From NCBI RefSeq assembly GCF_003958645.1, contig NZ_RXLO01000009.1, positions 62,001-126,000 on the forward strand: a stretch of 64,000 bases of DNA. The letters run 5' to 3'. The notes beneath the pieces were generated by a model, which made no database searches, was not told where the DNA came from, and saw nothing but the letters and a program-made list of their open reading frames with translations. This document shows positions 15,204 through 25,176 of this stretch, one piece after another. The position numbers and the translations under genes were made by a program. This DNA is from Chitinophaga rhizosphaerae (GTDB taxonomy: Bacteria; Bacteroidota; Bacteroidia; Chitinophagales; Chitinophagaceae). Within the stretch, counting starts at the first letter, position 1, and every line of letters starts with the position of its first letter.

Positions 15204-16694
15204 ATGAAGAAAATCGTTGTCGCCAACCGGGGAGAGATCGCACTGCGCGTCATGCGCTCTGCCCGCGAGATGGGAATCGCTACCGTAGCCGTTTATTCTG
15301 AAGCCGACCGTACCATGCCGTTCGTTCAATATGCAGACGAAGCCGTGTGCATCGGCCCCGCCCCTTCTTCGCAGAGTTATCTGCTGGGCGACCGGATCAT
15401 CGAAGTAGCGAAATCCACCGGCGCCGACGCCATCCATCCCGGTTACGGATTCCTCAGCGAAAACGCCAAATTCGCGCAGGCCGTAGCCGATGCAGGGCTT
15501 ATCTTCATCGGGCCATCCGCTTCCAGCATCGAAACGATGGGCAGCAAACTCGCCGCCAAACAGGCCGCGCAGAAATTCGGCGTCCCCATGGTGCCCGGCA
15601 CCGAAACACCGCTTACGAGCATCGACGAAGCCAGGGAAGTGGTCAAAAAAACCGGTTTCCCGATTCTGATCAAGGCTTCCGCCGGCGGCGGCGGCAAAGG
15701 CATGCGCGTGGTGGAAAAGGAAAGCGAACTGGAAGAACAGATCAGGCTGGCCAAAAGCGAAGCCCTCAGCGCCTTCGGCGACGATGCCGTTTTCATCGAA
15801 AAATATGTGGGATCGCCCCGGCATATCGAGATCCAGGTGTTGGGAGACCAGCACGGCAACCTGGTGTACCTCTTCGAACGCGAATGTTCCATCCAGCGCC
15901 GCCACCAGAAACTGATCGAAGAAGCCCCCTCCTCCTGCCTCACTCCGGACGTCCGGCAGGCCATGGGCCAGTGCGCGGTTGACGTGGCTCGCGCCTGTAA
16001 CTATTATGGGGCGGGCACGGTGGAATTTCTCGTCGACGAAAAACTGAATTTCTATTTCCTCGAAATGAATACCCGCCTGCAGGTGGAACACCCCGTCACG
16101 GAAATGATCACGGGGCTCGACCTGGTGAAGGAACAAATCCGCGTAGCCCGCGGAGAAAAACTCCCTTTCGGGCAGAACGACTTGACAATCAACGGCCACG
16201 CCATCGAGCTGCGGCTTTGCGCGGAAGATCCGGCCAATAATTTCCTGCCCGATACCGGCAGACTGGAAACGTATATCCGGCCGCAGGGCCCCGGCGTAAG
16301 GGTGGATGACGGGTATGAAGCGGGCATGGACATCCCCATTTTTTACGACCCCATGATCTCCAAGCTGATCGCCTGGGGGGCAGACCGGGAGGAAGCGCGC
16401 CTGCGGCTGATCCGCGCTATCGACGAATACCGGGTCACGGGTATTAAGACCACATTACCTTTCGGCAAGTGGGCATTACAGCAGGAGCCGTTCATCGACG
16501 GGAATTTTGATACGAATTTCATCGGCCGGTATTTTACGCCACAGGCGCTCGACGCTTCGCCCGACGATGAAGCCGCCCGCGCAGCCGCCATCCTGGCCGC
16601 CGTTATTTGGGAACAGCCCGCTGCGGCGCCATTACAGGTGAATGGCAGCGTGAAAGCCCCGTCCCAGTGGAAACAGCGGAGAAAAGCACGTTGA
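15204..16694 (+). CDS. accC: Biotin carboxylase subunit of acyl-CoA carboxylase
   Basis: An ATP-grasp enzyme of 496 aa that carboxylates biotin on its carrier protein with bicarbonate. It has the biotin-carboxylase N-domain (KKIVVANRGEIALRVMRSA), the ATP-binding KASAGGGGKGMR, the catalytic ERECSIQRRHQKLIEEAPS, and FLEMNTRLQVEHPVTE. It is about 45 residues longer than a typical AccC because of a C-terminal tail rich in Ala, Lys and Arg (AAILAAVIWEQPAAAP onwards). No accB or carboxyltransferase gene is adjacent, so it could serve acetyl-CoA or propionyl-CoA carboxylase. The ATG at 15204 lies after two candidate promoters. Confidence 0.93.
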   Translation: MKKIVVANRGEIALRVMRSAREMGIATVAVYSEADRTMPFVQYADEAVCIGPAPSSQSYLLGDRIIEVAKSTGADAIHPGYGFLSENAKFAQAVADAGLIFIGPSASSIETMGSKLAAKQAAQKFGVPMVPGTETPLTSIDEAREVVKKTGFPILIKASAGGGGKGMRVVEKESELEEQIRLAKSEALSAFGDDAVFIEKYVGSPRHIEIQVLGDQHGNLVYLFERECSIQRRHQKLIEEAPSSCLTPDVRQAMGQCAVDVARACNYYGAGTVEFLVDEKLNFYFLEMNTRLQVEHPVTEMITGLDLVKEQIRVARGEKLPFGQNDLTINGHAIELRLCAEDPANNFLPDTGRLETYIRPQGPGVRVDDGYEAGMDIPIFYDPMISKLIAWGADREEARLRLIRAIDEYRVTGIKTTLPFGKWALQQEPFIDGNFDTNFIGRYFTPQALDASPDDEAARAAAILAAVIWEQPAAAPLQVNGSVKAPSQWKQRRKAR

Positions 16695-16753
16695 TCCGCG
16701 GCAAAGGGATGTTAAAATCCGCATTCCGGCCGGAAGAATTCCTTTTTCGTTCG

Positions 16754-16761
16754 TAGCTTTG
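16754..16761 (+). promoter_or_regulatory. Putative gtrA-like promoter, -7 box TAGCTTTG
   Basis: A perfect TAnnTTTG match 14 bp upstream of the ATG at 16776. No TTG is found at the -33 distance. Confidence 0.55.
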
Positions 16762-16775
16762 CCCCGTTTTTTACG

Positions 16776-17300
16776 ATGAAGCAGTTGATTTTACATATCC
16801 TGGCCCTTTTTTACCGGCCGTTCGCGAAGGTGATGCCCTTCCAGACCTTCCGTTACCTGGCATGCGGCGGGGGCAATACCGTGCTGGATATTTTCCTGTT
16901 TTTCATTTTCTACAATTTCGTGCTGAAGAAAGCCGTGGTGCAATTGCCTTTTATTGCGCTGAGCCCGCACATTGCGGCGGTGTTCATGGCTTTTCTGGTA
17001 AGTTTTCCGACAGGGTTCCTGTTAAATAAATACATTGTTTTTTCCGACTCCAACCTTCGCGGGCGGGTGCAGCTGGCCAGGTACTTTTTGCTGGTGGCGG
17101 TTTGCCTGTTGATGAATTACGTGCTGATGAAGCTTTTCGTGGATTACTGCGGCTTCTATCCTACCATCAGTAAAATCCTTACTACGGCCGTTGTCGTATG
17201 TTTCAGTTACATCACGCAGAAGAAATTCACGTTCAAGGTGAAGGCAGACCCCGGAAGCCTGGTGGAAACGGAGGCTCAGGCATCTTCTCCCAGCGCGTAA
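16776..17300 (+). CDS. GtrA family membrane protein
   Basis: A 174-aa inner-membrane protein with four predicted helices (about residues 35-53, 65-88, 104-124, 134-152), the GtrA layout. Family marks are FRYLACGGGNTVLDI at the first helix, FPTGFLLNKYIVF after the second, and the C-terminal SYITQKKFTFK. GtrA-like proteins are thought to help translocate lipid-linked sugars for polysaccharide or lipid glycosylation, but no glycosyltransferase is adjacent. A hydrophilic tail (VKADPGSLVETEAQASSPSA) extends past the domain; its last 25 bp overlap the 3' end of the convergent tdk. Confidence 0.9.
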   Translation: MKQLILHILALFYRPFAKVMPFQTFRYLACGGGNTVLDIFLFFIFYNFVLKKAVVQLPFIALSPHIAAVFMAFLVSFPTGFLLNKYIVFSDSNLRGRVQLARYFLLVAVCLLMNYVLMKLFVDYCGFYPTISKILTTAVVVCFSYITQKKFTFKVKADPGSLVETEAQASSPSA

Positions 17301-17851
17301 CAATGACGGCACCGGGGCTCGTAGTGGTCCTTTTCACCGAGTAAAACCGTTTGCGATCCGGAAGATTTCCGGTAGGAATGTGTGGCAATGTTACCGCATC
17401 GCACACAAATGGCATGTAGTTTGGTGATGTAGTCGGCCTTTGCAAGCAAGGCAGGGATAGGCCCGAAAGGTTGCCCGCGGAAGTTCATATCAAGGCCCGC
17501 CACGATGACACGGATGCCCTGGAGCGCCAGCTGGTCGCACACATTGGGCAACTCTGCATCAAAAAACTGGGCCTCGTCGATACCGACTACGTCTACCCCT
17601 TGCCCCAGCAGCAGGATTTGTTGCGAACTTTCGACAGGTGTGGAAAGGATACGCGATTCGTTGTGAGACACGATATGTTCATCATCGTACCGGACGTCCA
17701 TCGCAGGTTTAAAAATCTCGACGGTCAGGTTAGCGATCTTCGCACGTTTCAGCCGGCGGATCAGTTCTTCCGTTTTACCGGAAAACATCGATCCGCAAAT
17801 CACTTCGATCCATCCTCTCCGGCCTCCCGCAAGCGAAGGTTCAATAAACAT
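17276..17851 (-). CDS. tdk: Thymidine kinase, type II
   Basis: Phosphorylates thymidine to dTMP in the salvage pathway. The 191-aa protein has Walker A GSMFSGKTEEL, Walker B VVGIDEAQFFD, the lasso region, and a structural zinc site of two Cys pairs (ICVRCGN and PRCRHC). Length and motif order are normal for the bacterial type II enzyme. The ATG at 17849-17851 follows a 115-bp AT-rich divergent region shared with the gene at 17967. The C-terminus overlaps the convergent GtrA-family gene by 25 bp, an uncommon arrangement that leaves no intergenic terminator. Confidence 0.95.
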   Translation of the reverse strand: MFIEPSLAGGRRGWIEVICGSMFSGKTEELIRRLKRAKIANLTVEIFKPAMDVRYDDEHIVSHNESRILSTPVESSQQILLLGQGVDVVGIDEAQFFDAELPNVCDQLALQGIRVIVAGLDMNFRGQPFGPIPALLAKADYITKLHAICVRCGNIATHSYRKSSGSQTVLLGEKDHYEPRCRHCYALGEDA

Positions 17852-17966
17852 ATTGTACTATTTTGATAAACAAGTGGTTAAAAAAGTATAACTTAGTTGC
17901 AAATAAAATAATTTTTTGCGGACTACGTTATCATCACAGATTTACGGAACAAAATTCAATTAACGC

Positions 17967-18797
17967 ATGGAAAAGATATATGCCTTAATTGACAAACTGC
18001 AGGAACTGAAAAACTCGGCCGGCAGTTTGCAATCCATGTCCTACTACACACAGTTGCTGCAGGCGGAGATCCTCCACCAGCGGAGCCTTCAGAAACAACA
18101 GGAGCACGCTTCCCATGGTCACGTTGCCGTGATCATGCCGGCGCACGTCCATGTTGCAGAACATATCCCTGAACCGGTACCCGCTCCCCCGCCTCCCGCA
18201 CCTGTTGCCGCTGCTCCCGCCGCGGTTGCACCTCCCGTTGCGGCGCCGTCTTCCAACGGCCATGCCAATGGATACGCGCCCGATCGCGTGCCGGTGAAAC
18301 AGCCGAGCCGCCCGGCGGAGAAACCCGCCGCCAGCGTCACCCTTTTCGACCCGCCGGTCCCCACACCGGCCCAGCCCGTGCAACAGCCTGTTCAACAACA
18401 GTTTGCACAACCGCAGCCCGTGCAGCAACCGCCCGCTCCGGCGCCCGAAGGCAATGGCATCCGCCGCGATCTCAACGAACTGGTAGGCAAGCCTGCCGCT
18501 TCGCTGAACGACCGTTTCAGCAGTAAAAACATGGAAGTGGGAGAAAAGATCGGCAATATGGGCGTGCCCGACCTGAAAAGCGCGATCGGCATCAACGACA
18601 AGTTCCAGTTCATGCATGAACTTTTCCGCGGCGATAAAGATCATTACGAGCGTTCGGTGAAAACCATCAACGAATGCCAGTCGCTGCAGGAAGCCGAATA
18701 CTGGATCGAACGGGAGCTGAAGATCAAGCTGGGATGGGACGAATCCGATGCCGTGGCACAGCACTTCTACTCGCTCGTCAGGAAGCGTTTCTCCTGA
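17967..18797 (+). CDS. Conserved hypothetical protein with Pro/Ala-rich linker
   Basis: A 276-aa predicted cytoplasmic protein without signal peptide or membrane helix; I do not recognise a named family. The N-terminal 50 residues look helical or coiled-coil (KLQELKNSAGSLQSM, LLQAEILHQRSLQKQQ). Residues about 60-165 are a low-complexity linker rich in Pro, Ala, Val and Gln. The C-terminal domain (about 170-276) contains KSAIGINDKFQFMHELFRGD, followed by ECQSLQEAEYWIERELKIKL and a final FYSLVRKRF. The C-terminal pattern resembles Bacteroidota hypothetical proteins of similar build, from memory. The last 31 bp overlap the 3' end of the convergent waaA. No function is proposed. Confidence 0.78.
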   Translation: MEKIYALIDKLQELKNSAGSLQSMSYYTQLLQAEILHQRSLQKQQEHASHGHVAVIMPAHVHVAEHIPEPVPAPPPPAPVAAAPAAVAPPVAAPSSNGHANGYAPDRVPVKQPSRPAEKPAASVTLFDPPVPTPAQPVQQPVQQQFAQPQPVQQPPAPAPEGNGIRRDLNELVGKPAASLNDRFSSKNMEVGEKIGNMGVPDLKSAIGINDKFQFMHELFRGDKDHYERSVKTINECQSLQEAEYWIERELKIKLGWDESDAVAQHFYSLVRKRFS

Positions 18798-20020
18798 ATA
18801 TAGCCCATGATTTTCCCCGTCGCCCCCTTGTGGTCTTCCACGAACCGGGCGGCGATTTCCGCGGCCTGTCCATAATAAAAGGGATCGTTGAGTGCCGTGA
18901 TCGCCTTCGACAGCTCATCCGCGCCCTGCACCACGATGGCCCCTCTCAGCTGCACGAGCATTATGGCTTCGTGGAACTGGTGATAAATAGGCCCGATGAT
19001 CACCGGCCGGCCATAAGTAGCCGGTTCCAGGAGGTTATGAATCCCCGCTTTCCCGAATCCCCCGCCCACAAAAGCGATGCGGCCGTACCGGTACAGGGCG
19101 GACAGCATCCCTACGTTATCGATCACCAACACATCCGGCTGGCGGCCGTTTAGCTGCGAGAAACGCACGGCGTCGGGAAAAAGTGACTGAATTTTATCGA
19201 GATGGGCGGCATGGATTTCATGGGGCGCCAGAATTAGCTGACGGCCTTCCTTCCCGCCGCCGTACCACCATTTGGCCAGGGCTTCTTCATCGGCCTCCCA
19301 GGTACTGCCGGCCACGAGCACTTTTTCCACCCGCAGCGCCGCTTCGATGGCGGGCAGCCTCACGGGGTTTTGGCGGAGCGCCCAAACGCGGTCGAACCGG
19401 GTATCCCCCGCCAACGTCACCTGCCGGATGCCGATGTTATGCAGCAGGCGGATGGAAGTCTCGTTCTGGACGAAAAGGTGGTCCATTTTCTTGAGCAAAT
19501 CCCGGAACATGCCGCCATATGCCTTGAAAAAGAGCTGTTTAGGACGAAAAATACCGGATATGAGGAGAACGGGGACCTGCCGGGCGTAAAGGGCCTGCAG
19601 GAAATGGAACCAGAATTCGTATTTGATGAAAATAGCCAGTTGGGGGCGCACCTGGCCGAGGAACCGGGCTGCATTGGCCGGGGTATCGAGCGGGAGATAG
19701 CAGATAAAATCCGCTCCAGGCCAGTTTTTACGGACTTCGTAACCGGATGGCGAAAAAAAGGTCAGCACAATGCGGTGATCGGGATATTCCGTACGGAGGG
19801 CGTCCAGGATAGGCCTCCCCTGCTCGAATTCCCCCAGCGAGGCGGCGTGCACCCAAATTGCCGGTTTGGGGCTGGCCATGGCGGATTCCAATCCGGGCCA
19901 AAGCCGCTCCCGGCCGTCGATCCAGGCTTTCGCCTTTGCTTTTCCGGCCTTCGCGGCCAGTCCTACCACGGCCCGGTACATCCGGATGCCCATGTTATAC
20001 AGAAAAATCGATACGCCCAC
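18767..20020 (-). CDS. waaA: 3-deoxy-D-manno-octulosonic acid (Kdo) transferase
   Basis: WaaA adds Kdo to lipid IVA at the inner leaflet of the cytoplasmic membrane during lipopolysaccharide synthesis. The 417-aa product has an N-terminal membrane anchor, the catalytic-base motif IWVHAASLGEFEQG, and the C-terminal nucleotide-sugar region FVGGGFGKAGIHNLLEP with the following YGRPVIIGP. The likely start is GTG at 20018-20020 (MGVSIFLYNMGIRMYR); an ATG nine codons later is the alternative. A -7 box at 20059-20066 precedes it. It is divergent from the sugar-nucleotide operon and overlaps the 276-aa gene by 31 bp at its 3' end. Confidence 0.93.
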   Translation of the reverse strand: MGVSIFLYNMGIRMYRAVVGLAAKAGKAKAKAWIDGRERLWPGLESAMASPKPAIWVHAASLGEFEQGRPILDALRTEYPDHRIVLTFFSPSGYEVRKNWPGADFICYLPLDTPANAARFLGQVRPQLAIFIKYEFWFHFLQALYARQVPVLLISGIFRPKQLFFKAYGGMFRDLLKKMDHLFVQNETSIRLLHNIGIRQVTLAGDTRFDRVWALRQNPVRLPAIEAALRVEKVLVAGSTWEADEEALAKWWYGGGKEGRQLILAPHEIHAAHLDKIQSLFPDAVRFSQLNGRQPDVLVIDNVGMLSALYRYGRIAFVGGGFGKAGIHNLLEPATYGRPVIIGPIYHQFHEAIMLVQLRGAIVVQGADELSKAITALNDPFYYGQAAEIAARFVEDHKGATGKIMGYIQEKRFLTSE

Positions 20021-20058
20021 GTTATTGAACTTTAACCAGATAAAAACTATTTGCCCTG

Positions 20059-20066
20059 CAAAGATA
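20059..20066 (-). promoter_or_regulatory. Putative waaA promoter, -7 box TATCTTTG
   Basis: The + strand reads CAAAGATA. It is a perfect TAnnTTTG match on the minus strand, 38 bp upstream of the GTG start. A TTG on the same strand (20086-20084) lies 17 bases upstream. Confidence 0.6.
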
Positions 20067-20092
20067 GTCTCTGCAGCCTAACCCAAAATTTG

Positions 20093-20100
20093 TAAATTTG
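20093..20100 (+). promoter_or_regulatory. Putative promoter of the sugar-nucleotide operon, -7 box TAAATTTG
   Basis: A perfect TAnnTTTG match 24 bp upstream of the ATG at 20125. No further box was noticed before rfbD, consistent with a single long transcript. Confidence 0.6.
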
Positions 20101-20124
20101 CCCTCTCATAAAAAGACATCGTTC

Positions 20125-21252
20125 ATGGTCCCAATTCAGATGGTGGATTTAAAACGCCAATACAATAAAATAAAGCCCGAGGTAGACGCAGCCATGCTGG
20201 AAGTGCTGAACGGCGCCGCATTCATTAACGGAGCCCCCGTCCAGCATTTCGCACAGGAACTGGGGCAATACCTGGGGACCAGGCATGTCATCCCCTGTGC
20301 CAACGGGACGGACGCCCTTCAGATCGCCATGATGGCGCTGGGGCTTCAGCCCGGAGACGAGGTGATCACCCCGTCTTTCACTTTCATCGCTACCGCCGAA
20401 GTGATTGCCCTGCTGCAACTGAAGCCGGTGTTCGTAGATATCGACCCAAAAACATATTGCATTGATCCTCAGGCGATTGAAAAGGCGATTACGCCGAAAA
20501 CGAAAGCCATCGTGCCGGTTCACCTTTACGGTCACAGCGCGGAAATGGACAGCATCATGGAAATCGCCGAAAAACACGGCCTTTATGTGATCGAAGACAA
20601 TGCCCAGGCCATCGGCAGCGATTATACCACGAAAAATGGCGTTACCAAAAAGGCAGGGACTTTCGGCCACATCGGCTGCACTTCTTTCTTCCCCAGCAAA
20701 AACCTGGGATGCTATGGCGACGGCGGCGCGCTCTTTACCGACGACGATGCCCTGGCGGCGAAGATCCGCATGGTAGCCAACCACGGCCAGTCTGCCCGTT
20801 ATTACCACGACGTAGTGGGCGTCAACAGCCGGCTGGATACCCTGCAGGCCGTGGTGCTCCGCATCAAGCTGCAACAGCTCGACCAATACATCGCCGCACG
20901 CCGCGAAGTGGCAGCTGCTTACGACAAGGCTTTCGCGGGCAACAAATATATCGTCACGCCCTACCAGGCGCCTAACCAGGTGCACGTGTTCCACCAGTAT
21001 ACGCTCCAGATCGAAGGGAAAGACCGCAACGAATTACAGGCCTTCCTGGCCGGGCAAAAAGTGCCGGCAATGATCTATTACCCCGTGCCCGGGCATCGTC
21101 AGAAAATGTTCGAGGGCATGACCGAAACCCATCAACACCTTCCTGTTACCGATACACTGACCACCAAGGTCATCTCACTTCCCATTCATACAGAAATGGA
21201 CGCAGACCAACTGAATCACATCATTGAATCCGTTCTTTCATTCTTAAAATGA
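20125..21252 (+). CDS. DegT/DnrJ/EryC1/StrS family sugar aminotransferase
   Basis: A PLP-dependent 375-aa enzyme that probably transaminates a keto sugar nucleotide. The PLP-lysine region reads SFFPSKNLGCYGDGGAL, closest in feel to WbpE-like aminotransferases acting on UDP-sugars; the exact substrate is inference. Other family marks are CANGTDALQIAM, DEVITPSFTFIATAE and VHLYGHSAEM. The ATG at 20125 (MVPIQMVDLKRQ) follows the -7 box; an upstream in-frame TTG at 20098 lies within the box and is rejected. It is first in a tight run with ugd, UDP-xylose synthase and rfbBCD, which points to surface polysaccharide synthesis. Confidence 0.92.
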   Translation: MVPIQMVDLKRQYNKIKPEVDAAMLEVLNGAAFINGAPVQHFAQELGQYLGTRHVIPCANGTDALQIAMMALGLQPGDEVITPSFTFIATAEVIALLQLKPVFVDIDPKTYCIDPQAIEKAITPKTKAIVPVHLYGHSAEMDSIMEIAEKHGLYVIEDNAQAIGSDYTTKNGVTKKAGTFGHIGCTSFFPSKNLGCYGDGGALFTDDDALAAKIRMVANHGQSARYYHDVVGVNSRLDTLQAVVLRIKLQQLDQYIAARREVAAAYDKAFAGNKYIVTPYQAPNQVHVFHQYTLQIEGKDRNELQAFLAGQKVPAMIYYPVPGHRQKMFEGMTETHQHLPVTDTLTTKVISLPIHTEMDADQLNHIIESVLSFLK

Positions 21253-21258
21253 TCCCCC

Positions 21259-22586
21259 ATGAAAATTACAGTGGTTGGCACCGGTTATGTTGGTCTTGTG
21301 ACCGGCACCTGTTTTGCTGAAACGGGCAACAACGTTACCTGTGTCGACATCGATGCCGGCAAAGTGGCGAAACTCGCCGCCGGACAGATTACTATTTACG
21401 AGCCAGGTTTGGAAAAATTGTTCGAGCGCAATCTCAAGGAAGGCCGCCTGCAGTTCACGACCCAACTCAAGGAAGGCGTGAGCGAAGCCGACGTGATTTT
21501 CCTCGCGCTCCCTACCCCTCCGGGTGAAGACGGCTCCGCCGATCTTTCCTACATCCTGAAAGTTGCCGATCAACTGGGTTACATCCTGGATGATTACAAA
21601 GTGATCGTCGATAAGAGCACGGTACCGGTTGGTACGGCCGACAAAGTGCGCGACGCCATCGCCAGGAATGCGAAAGTGGAATTCGATGTGGTGTCTAACC
21701 CGGAATTCCTCCGCGAAGGCGTGGCTGTGGAAGATTTCATGAAGCCCGACCGCGTCGTGATCGGAACATCTTCGGAAAGGGCCCGCAAGGTGATGGGAGA
21801 ACTGTACGCTCCTTACGTTCGCCAGGGCAACCCGGTGATCTTCATGGACGAAAAATCCGCCGAGCTGACCAAGTACGCGGCCAATTCGTTCCTCGCCACC
21901 AAGATTTCCTTCATGAACGAGATCGCCATCCTCTGCGAGCGCCTGGGCGCAGACGTAGACATGGTGCGCCGCGGTATCGGTAGCGACGACCGTATCGGCA
22001 AGCGCTTCCTCTTCCCCGGCATCGGGTACGGCGGCAGCTGTTTCCCGAAAGACGTGCAGGCGCTGGTAAAATCTTCGCAGGATGCAGATTATGATTTCCG
22101 CATCCTCAATGCCGTGATGGATGTGAACGAACAACAGAAAGTGTTTCTCCTTCCCAAGATCGAAGCGTATTTCGACAACGATCTGAAAGGAAAGCATTTC
22201 GCGCTGTGGGGCCTTGCCTTCAAACCCAATACGGACGACATCCGCGAAGCACCCGCATTATACATCATCGACCGGTTGCTGGCGGCGGGCGCTACCGTTT
22301 CCGCTTTCGACCCGGAAGCCATGAACAACGTGAAACAATTGATCGGCGACCGCATCCGTTACGTGGACCATCAATATGAAGCATTGGAAAATGCCGATGC
22401 GCTGATCATTGCCACGGAATGGAGCGTATTCCGTACGCCCGACTTCGACAAGATCCGTACCCACCTCAAAGATCAGGTAATCTTCGACGGCCGGAACCTG
22501 TTCGATGTACCCAGGATGCAGGAACTCGGTTTCCATTATGAAAGTGTAGGAAGACAAGCCGTTACCCGTTTAAACTCTGTAGTAAA

Positions 22587-22590
<4 letters not shown>
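21259..22590 (+). CDS. ugd: UDP-glucose 6-dehydrogenase
   Basis: Oxidises UDP-glucose to UDP-glucuronate with two NAD+. The 443-aa protein has the NAD-binding opening KITVVGTGYVGLVTGTCFAE, the STVPVGT segment, and the catalytic Cys in FPGIGYGGSCFPKDVQAL (near residue 260). The C-terminal domain GLAFKPNTDDIREAPA binds the sugar nucleotide. It is 6 bp after the aminotransferase gene, and its stop overlaps the start of the next gene (ATGA). The product is the direct substrate of the downstream decarboxylase, a clear pathway pair. Confidence 0.96.
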
Positions 22591-23534
<944 letters not shown>

Positions 23535-23549
23535 GCCAATAAACGCCAT

Positions 23550-24605
23550 ATGAAGAAAACCATTTTGATTACAGGGGGAGCCGGTTTTATCGGCTCCCAT
23601 GTAGTCAGGTTATTCGTCAACAAATATCCTGACTATCAGATTGTGAACGGAGACGCCCTGACTTATGCCGGTAACCTGGAGAATCTGAACGATGTGCAGG
23701 ATAAGCCCAACTATACATTCGAAAAAGTAGATATCACCGACGAAACCGCCATCAACGCGCTTTTCGAAAAGTACGCCTTCAGCGGCATCATCCACCTCGC
23801 CGCAGAAAGCCATGTAGACCGTTCGATCCAGGACCCGCTGACGTTTATCCGCACCAACGTACTGGGTACCGCCGTGCTGCTGAACGCTGCGCGTAAATAC
23901 TGGAAAGACGCCATGGACGGGAAACGCTTCTACCATGTGTCTACAGACGAAGTATATGGTTCCCTCGGCGAAGAAGGCTTCTTCACGGAAGAGACCGCCT
24001 ACGATCCCCGGTCGCCCTACTCCGCTTCCAAAGCCAGTTCAGACCACTTTGTGCGGGCGTATTTTCACACCTACCATCTCCCGGTTGTGTTGAGCAACTG
24101 TTCCAACAACTACGGCTCCCATCACTTCCCGGAAAAACTTATCCCGCTGGCCATTCACAACATCCGTAACAATAAGCCCATCCCCGTTTACGGGACCGGC
24201 GAAAACGTGCGCGACTGGCTCTTCGTGGACGATCACGCCCGCGCCATCGATACCATTTTCCATAATGGCGTAACCGGCGAAACGTACAATATCGGCGGCT
24301 TCAACGAGTGGAAGAACATCGACCTCATCCGCCTCCTTTGCAAGATCATGGACAGCAAACTGGGCCGCGAACCGGGCACTTCCGCACAGCTGATCACTTT
24401 CGTGAAAGACCGCGCAGGCCACGATCAACGCTATGCGATAGACGCCTCCAAGCTCAACAAAGCGCTGGGCTGGGCGCCCAGCCTGCAGTTCGAGGAAGGA
24501 TTGGAAAAGACGGTAGACTGGTACCTGGCCAACCAGGATTGGTTGGACCATGTGACCAGCGGCGCTTATAAAAAATATTACGAAGAACAATACCAACAAC
24601 GATAA
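23550..24605 (+). CDS. rfbB: dTDP-glucose 4,6-dehydratase
   Basis: Second enzyme of dTDP-L-rhamnose synthesis, 351 aa. It has ILITGGAGFIGSHVVRLF, AAESHVDRSI, the active-site STDEVYGSLG with Asp-Glu, and the YSASKASSDH Tyr/Lys pair. It starts 15 bp after the UDP-xylose synthase gene and ends 1 bp into rfbC (TAATG). The first pathway gene, rfbA (glucose-1-phosphate thymidylyltransferase), is not in this cluster, so dTDP-glucose must come from a gene elsewhere. Confidence 0.96.
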   Translation: MKKTILITGGAGFIGSHVVRLFVNKYPDYQIVNGDALTYAGNLENLNDVQDKPNYTFEKVDITDETAINALFEKYAFSGIIHLAAESHVDRSIQDPLTFIRTNVLGTAVLLNAARKYWKDAMDGKRFYHVSTDEVYGSLGEEGFFTEETAYDPRSPYSASKASSDHFVRAYFHTYHLPVVLSNCSNNYGSHHFPEKLIPLAIHNIRNNKPIPVYGTGENVRDWLFVDDHARAIDTIFHNGVTGETYNIGGFNEWKNIDLIRLLCKIMDSKLGREPGTSAQLITFVKDRAGHDQRYAIDASKLNKALGWAPSLQFEEGLEKTVDWYLANQDWLDHVTSGAYKKYYEEQYQQR

Positions 24606-25165
24606 TGCCTTTAACCGCCACCGGCTTTCCCGGACTATATGTTTTCGAACCCATTGTGCATACCGATGCACGCGGGTATTTTTTCGAAAGTTACAATGCC
24701 AATACGTTTCGGGAAGAAGGCCTGGATTTCCAGTTCCGGCAAGACAACCAGGCGCGCTCTACTTATGGTGTATTGCGCGGGCTGCACTACCAATTGGACC
24801 CATATTCCCAAACAAAACTGATCCGGGTGCTGGAAGGCCGCATTTGGGACGTAGTGGTTGATATCCGTAAAGGGTCGCCCACATACGGGCAAGTATATAC
24901 CATCGAGCTTTCGGCCGAAAACAAAAAGCAATTGCTGATACCACAGGGGTTTGCACACGGATATTCCGTGCTGAGCCCTACTGCTGAAGTGTTCTACAAA
25001 TGCGATAATTTCTATCACAAGGCGAGCGAAGGCGGCATCCGTTACGACGATCCCTCGCTGAACATCGACTGGGGCTTCCCCCTGGCCGATGCCATTATTT
25101 CCGGGAAAGACGCGGATTTGCCGCTGCTGGCAGACTGCCGGCATAATTTCACCTTCCAGCCTTAA
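24605..25165 (+). CDS. rfbC: dTDP-4-dehydrorhamnose 3,5-epimerase
   Basis: A 186-aa cupin-fold epimerase that acts on C3 and C5 of the 4-keto sugar. The catalytic His region is YGVLRGLHYQ, followed by TKLIRVLEGRIWDVVVDIR and IPQGFAHGY, all standard for RfbC. The start codon shares one base with the rfbB stop, so translation is likely coupled. rfbD follows after 11 bp. Confidence 0.96.
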   Translation: MPLTATGFPGLYVFEPIVHTDARGYFFESYNANTFREEGLDFQFRQDNQARSTYGVLRGLHYQLDPYSQTKLIRVLEGRIWDVVVDIRKGSPTYGQVYTIELSAENKKQLLIPQGFAHGYSVLSPTAEVFYKCDNFYHKASEGGIRYDDPSLNIDWGFPLADAIISGKDADLPLLADCRHNFTFQP

Positions 25166-25176
25166 AAAAAGACGCC

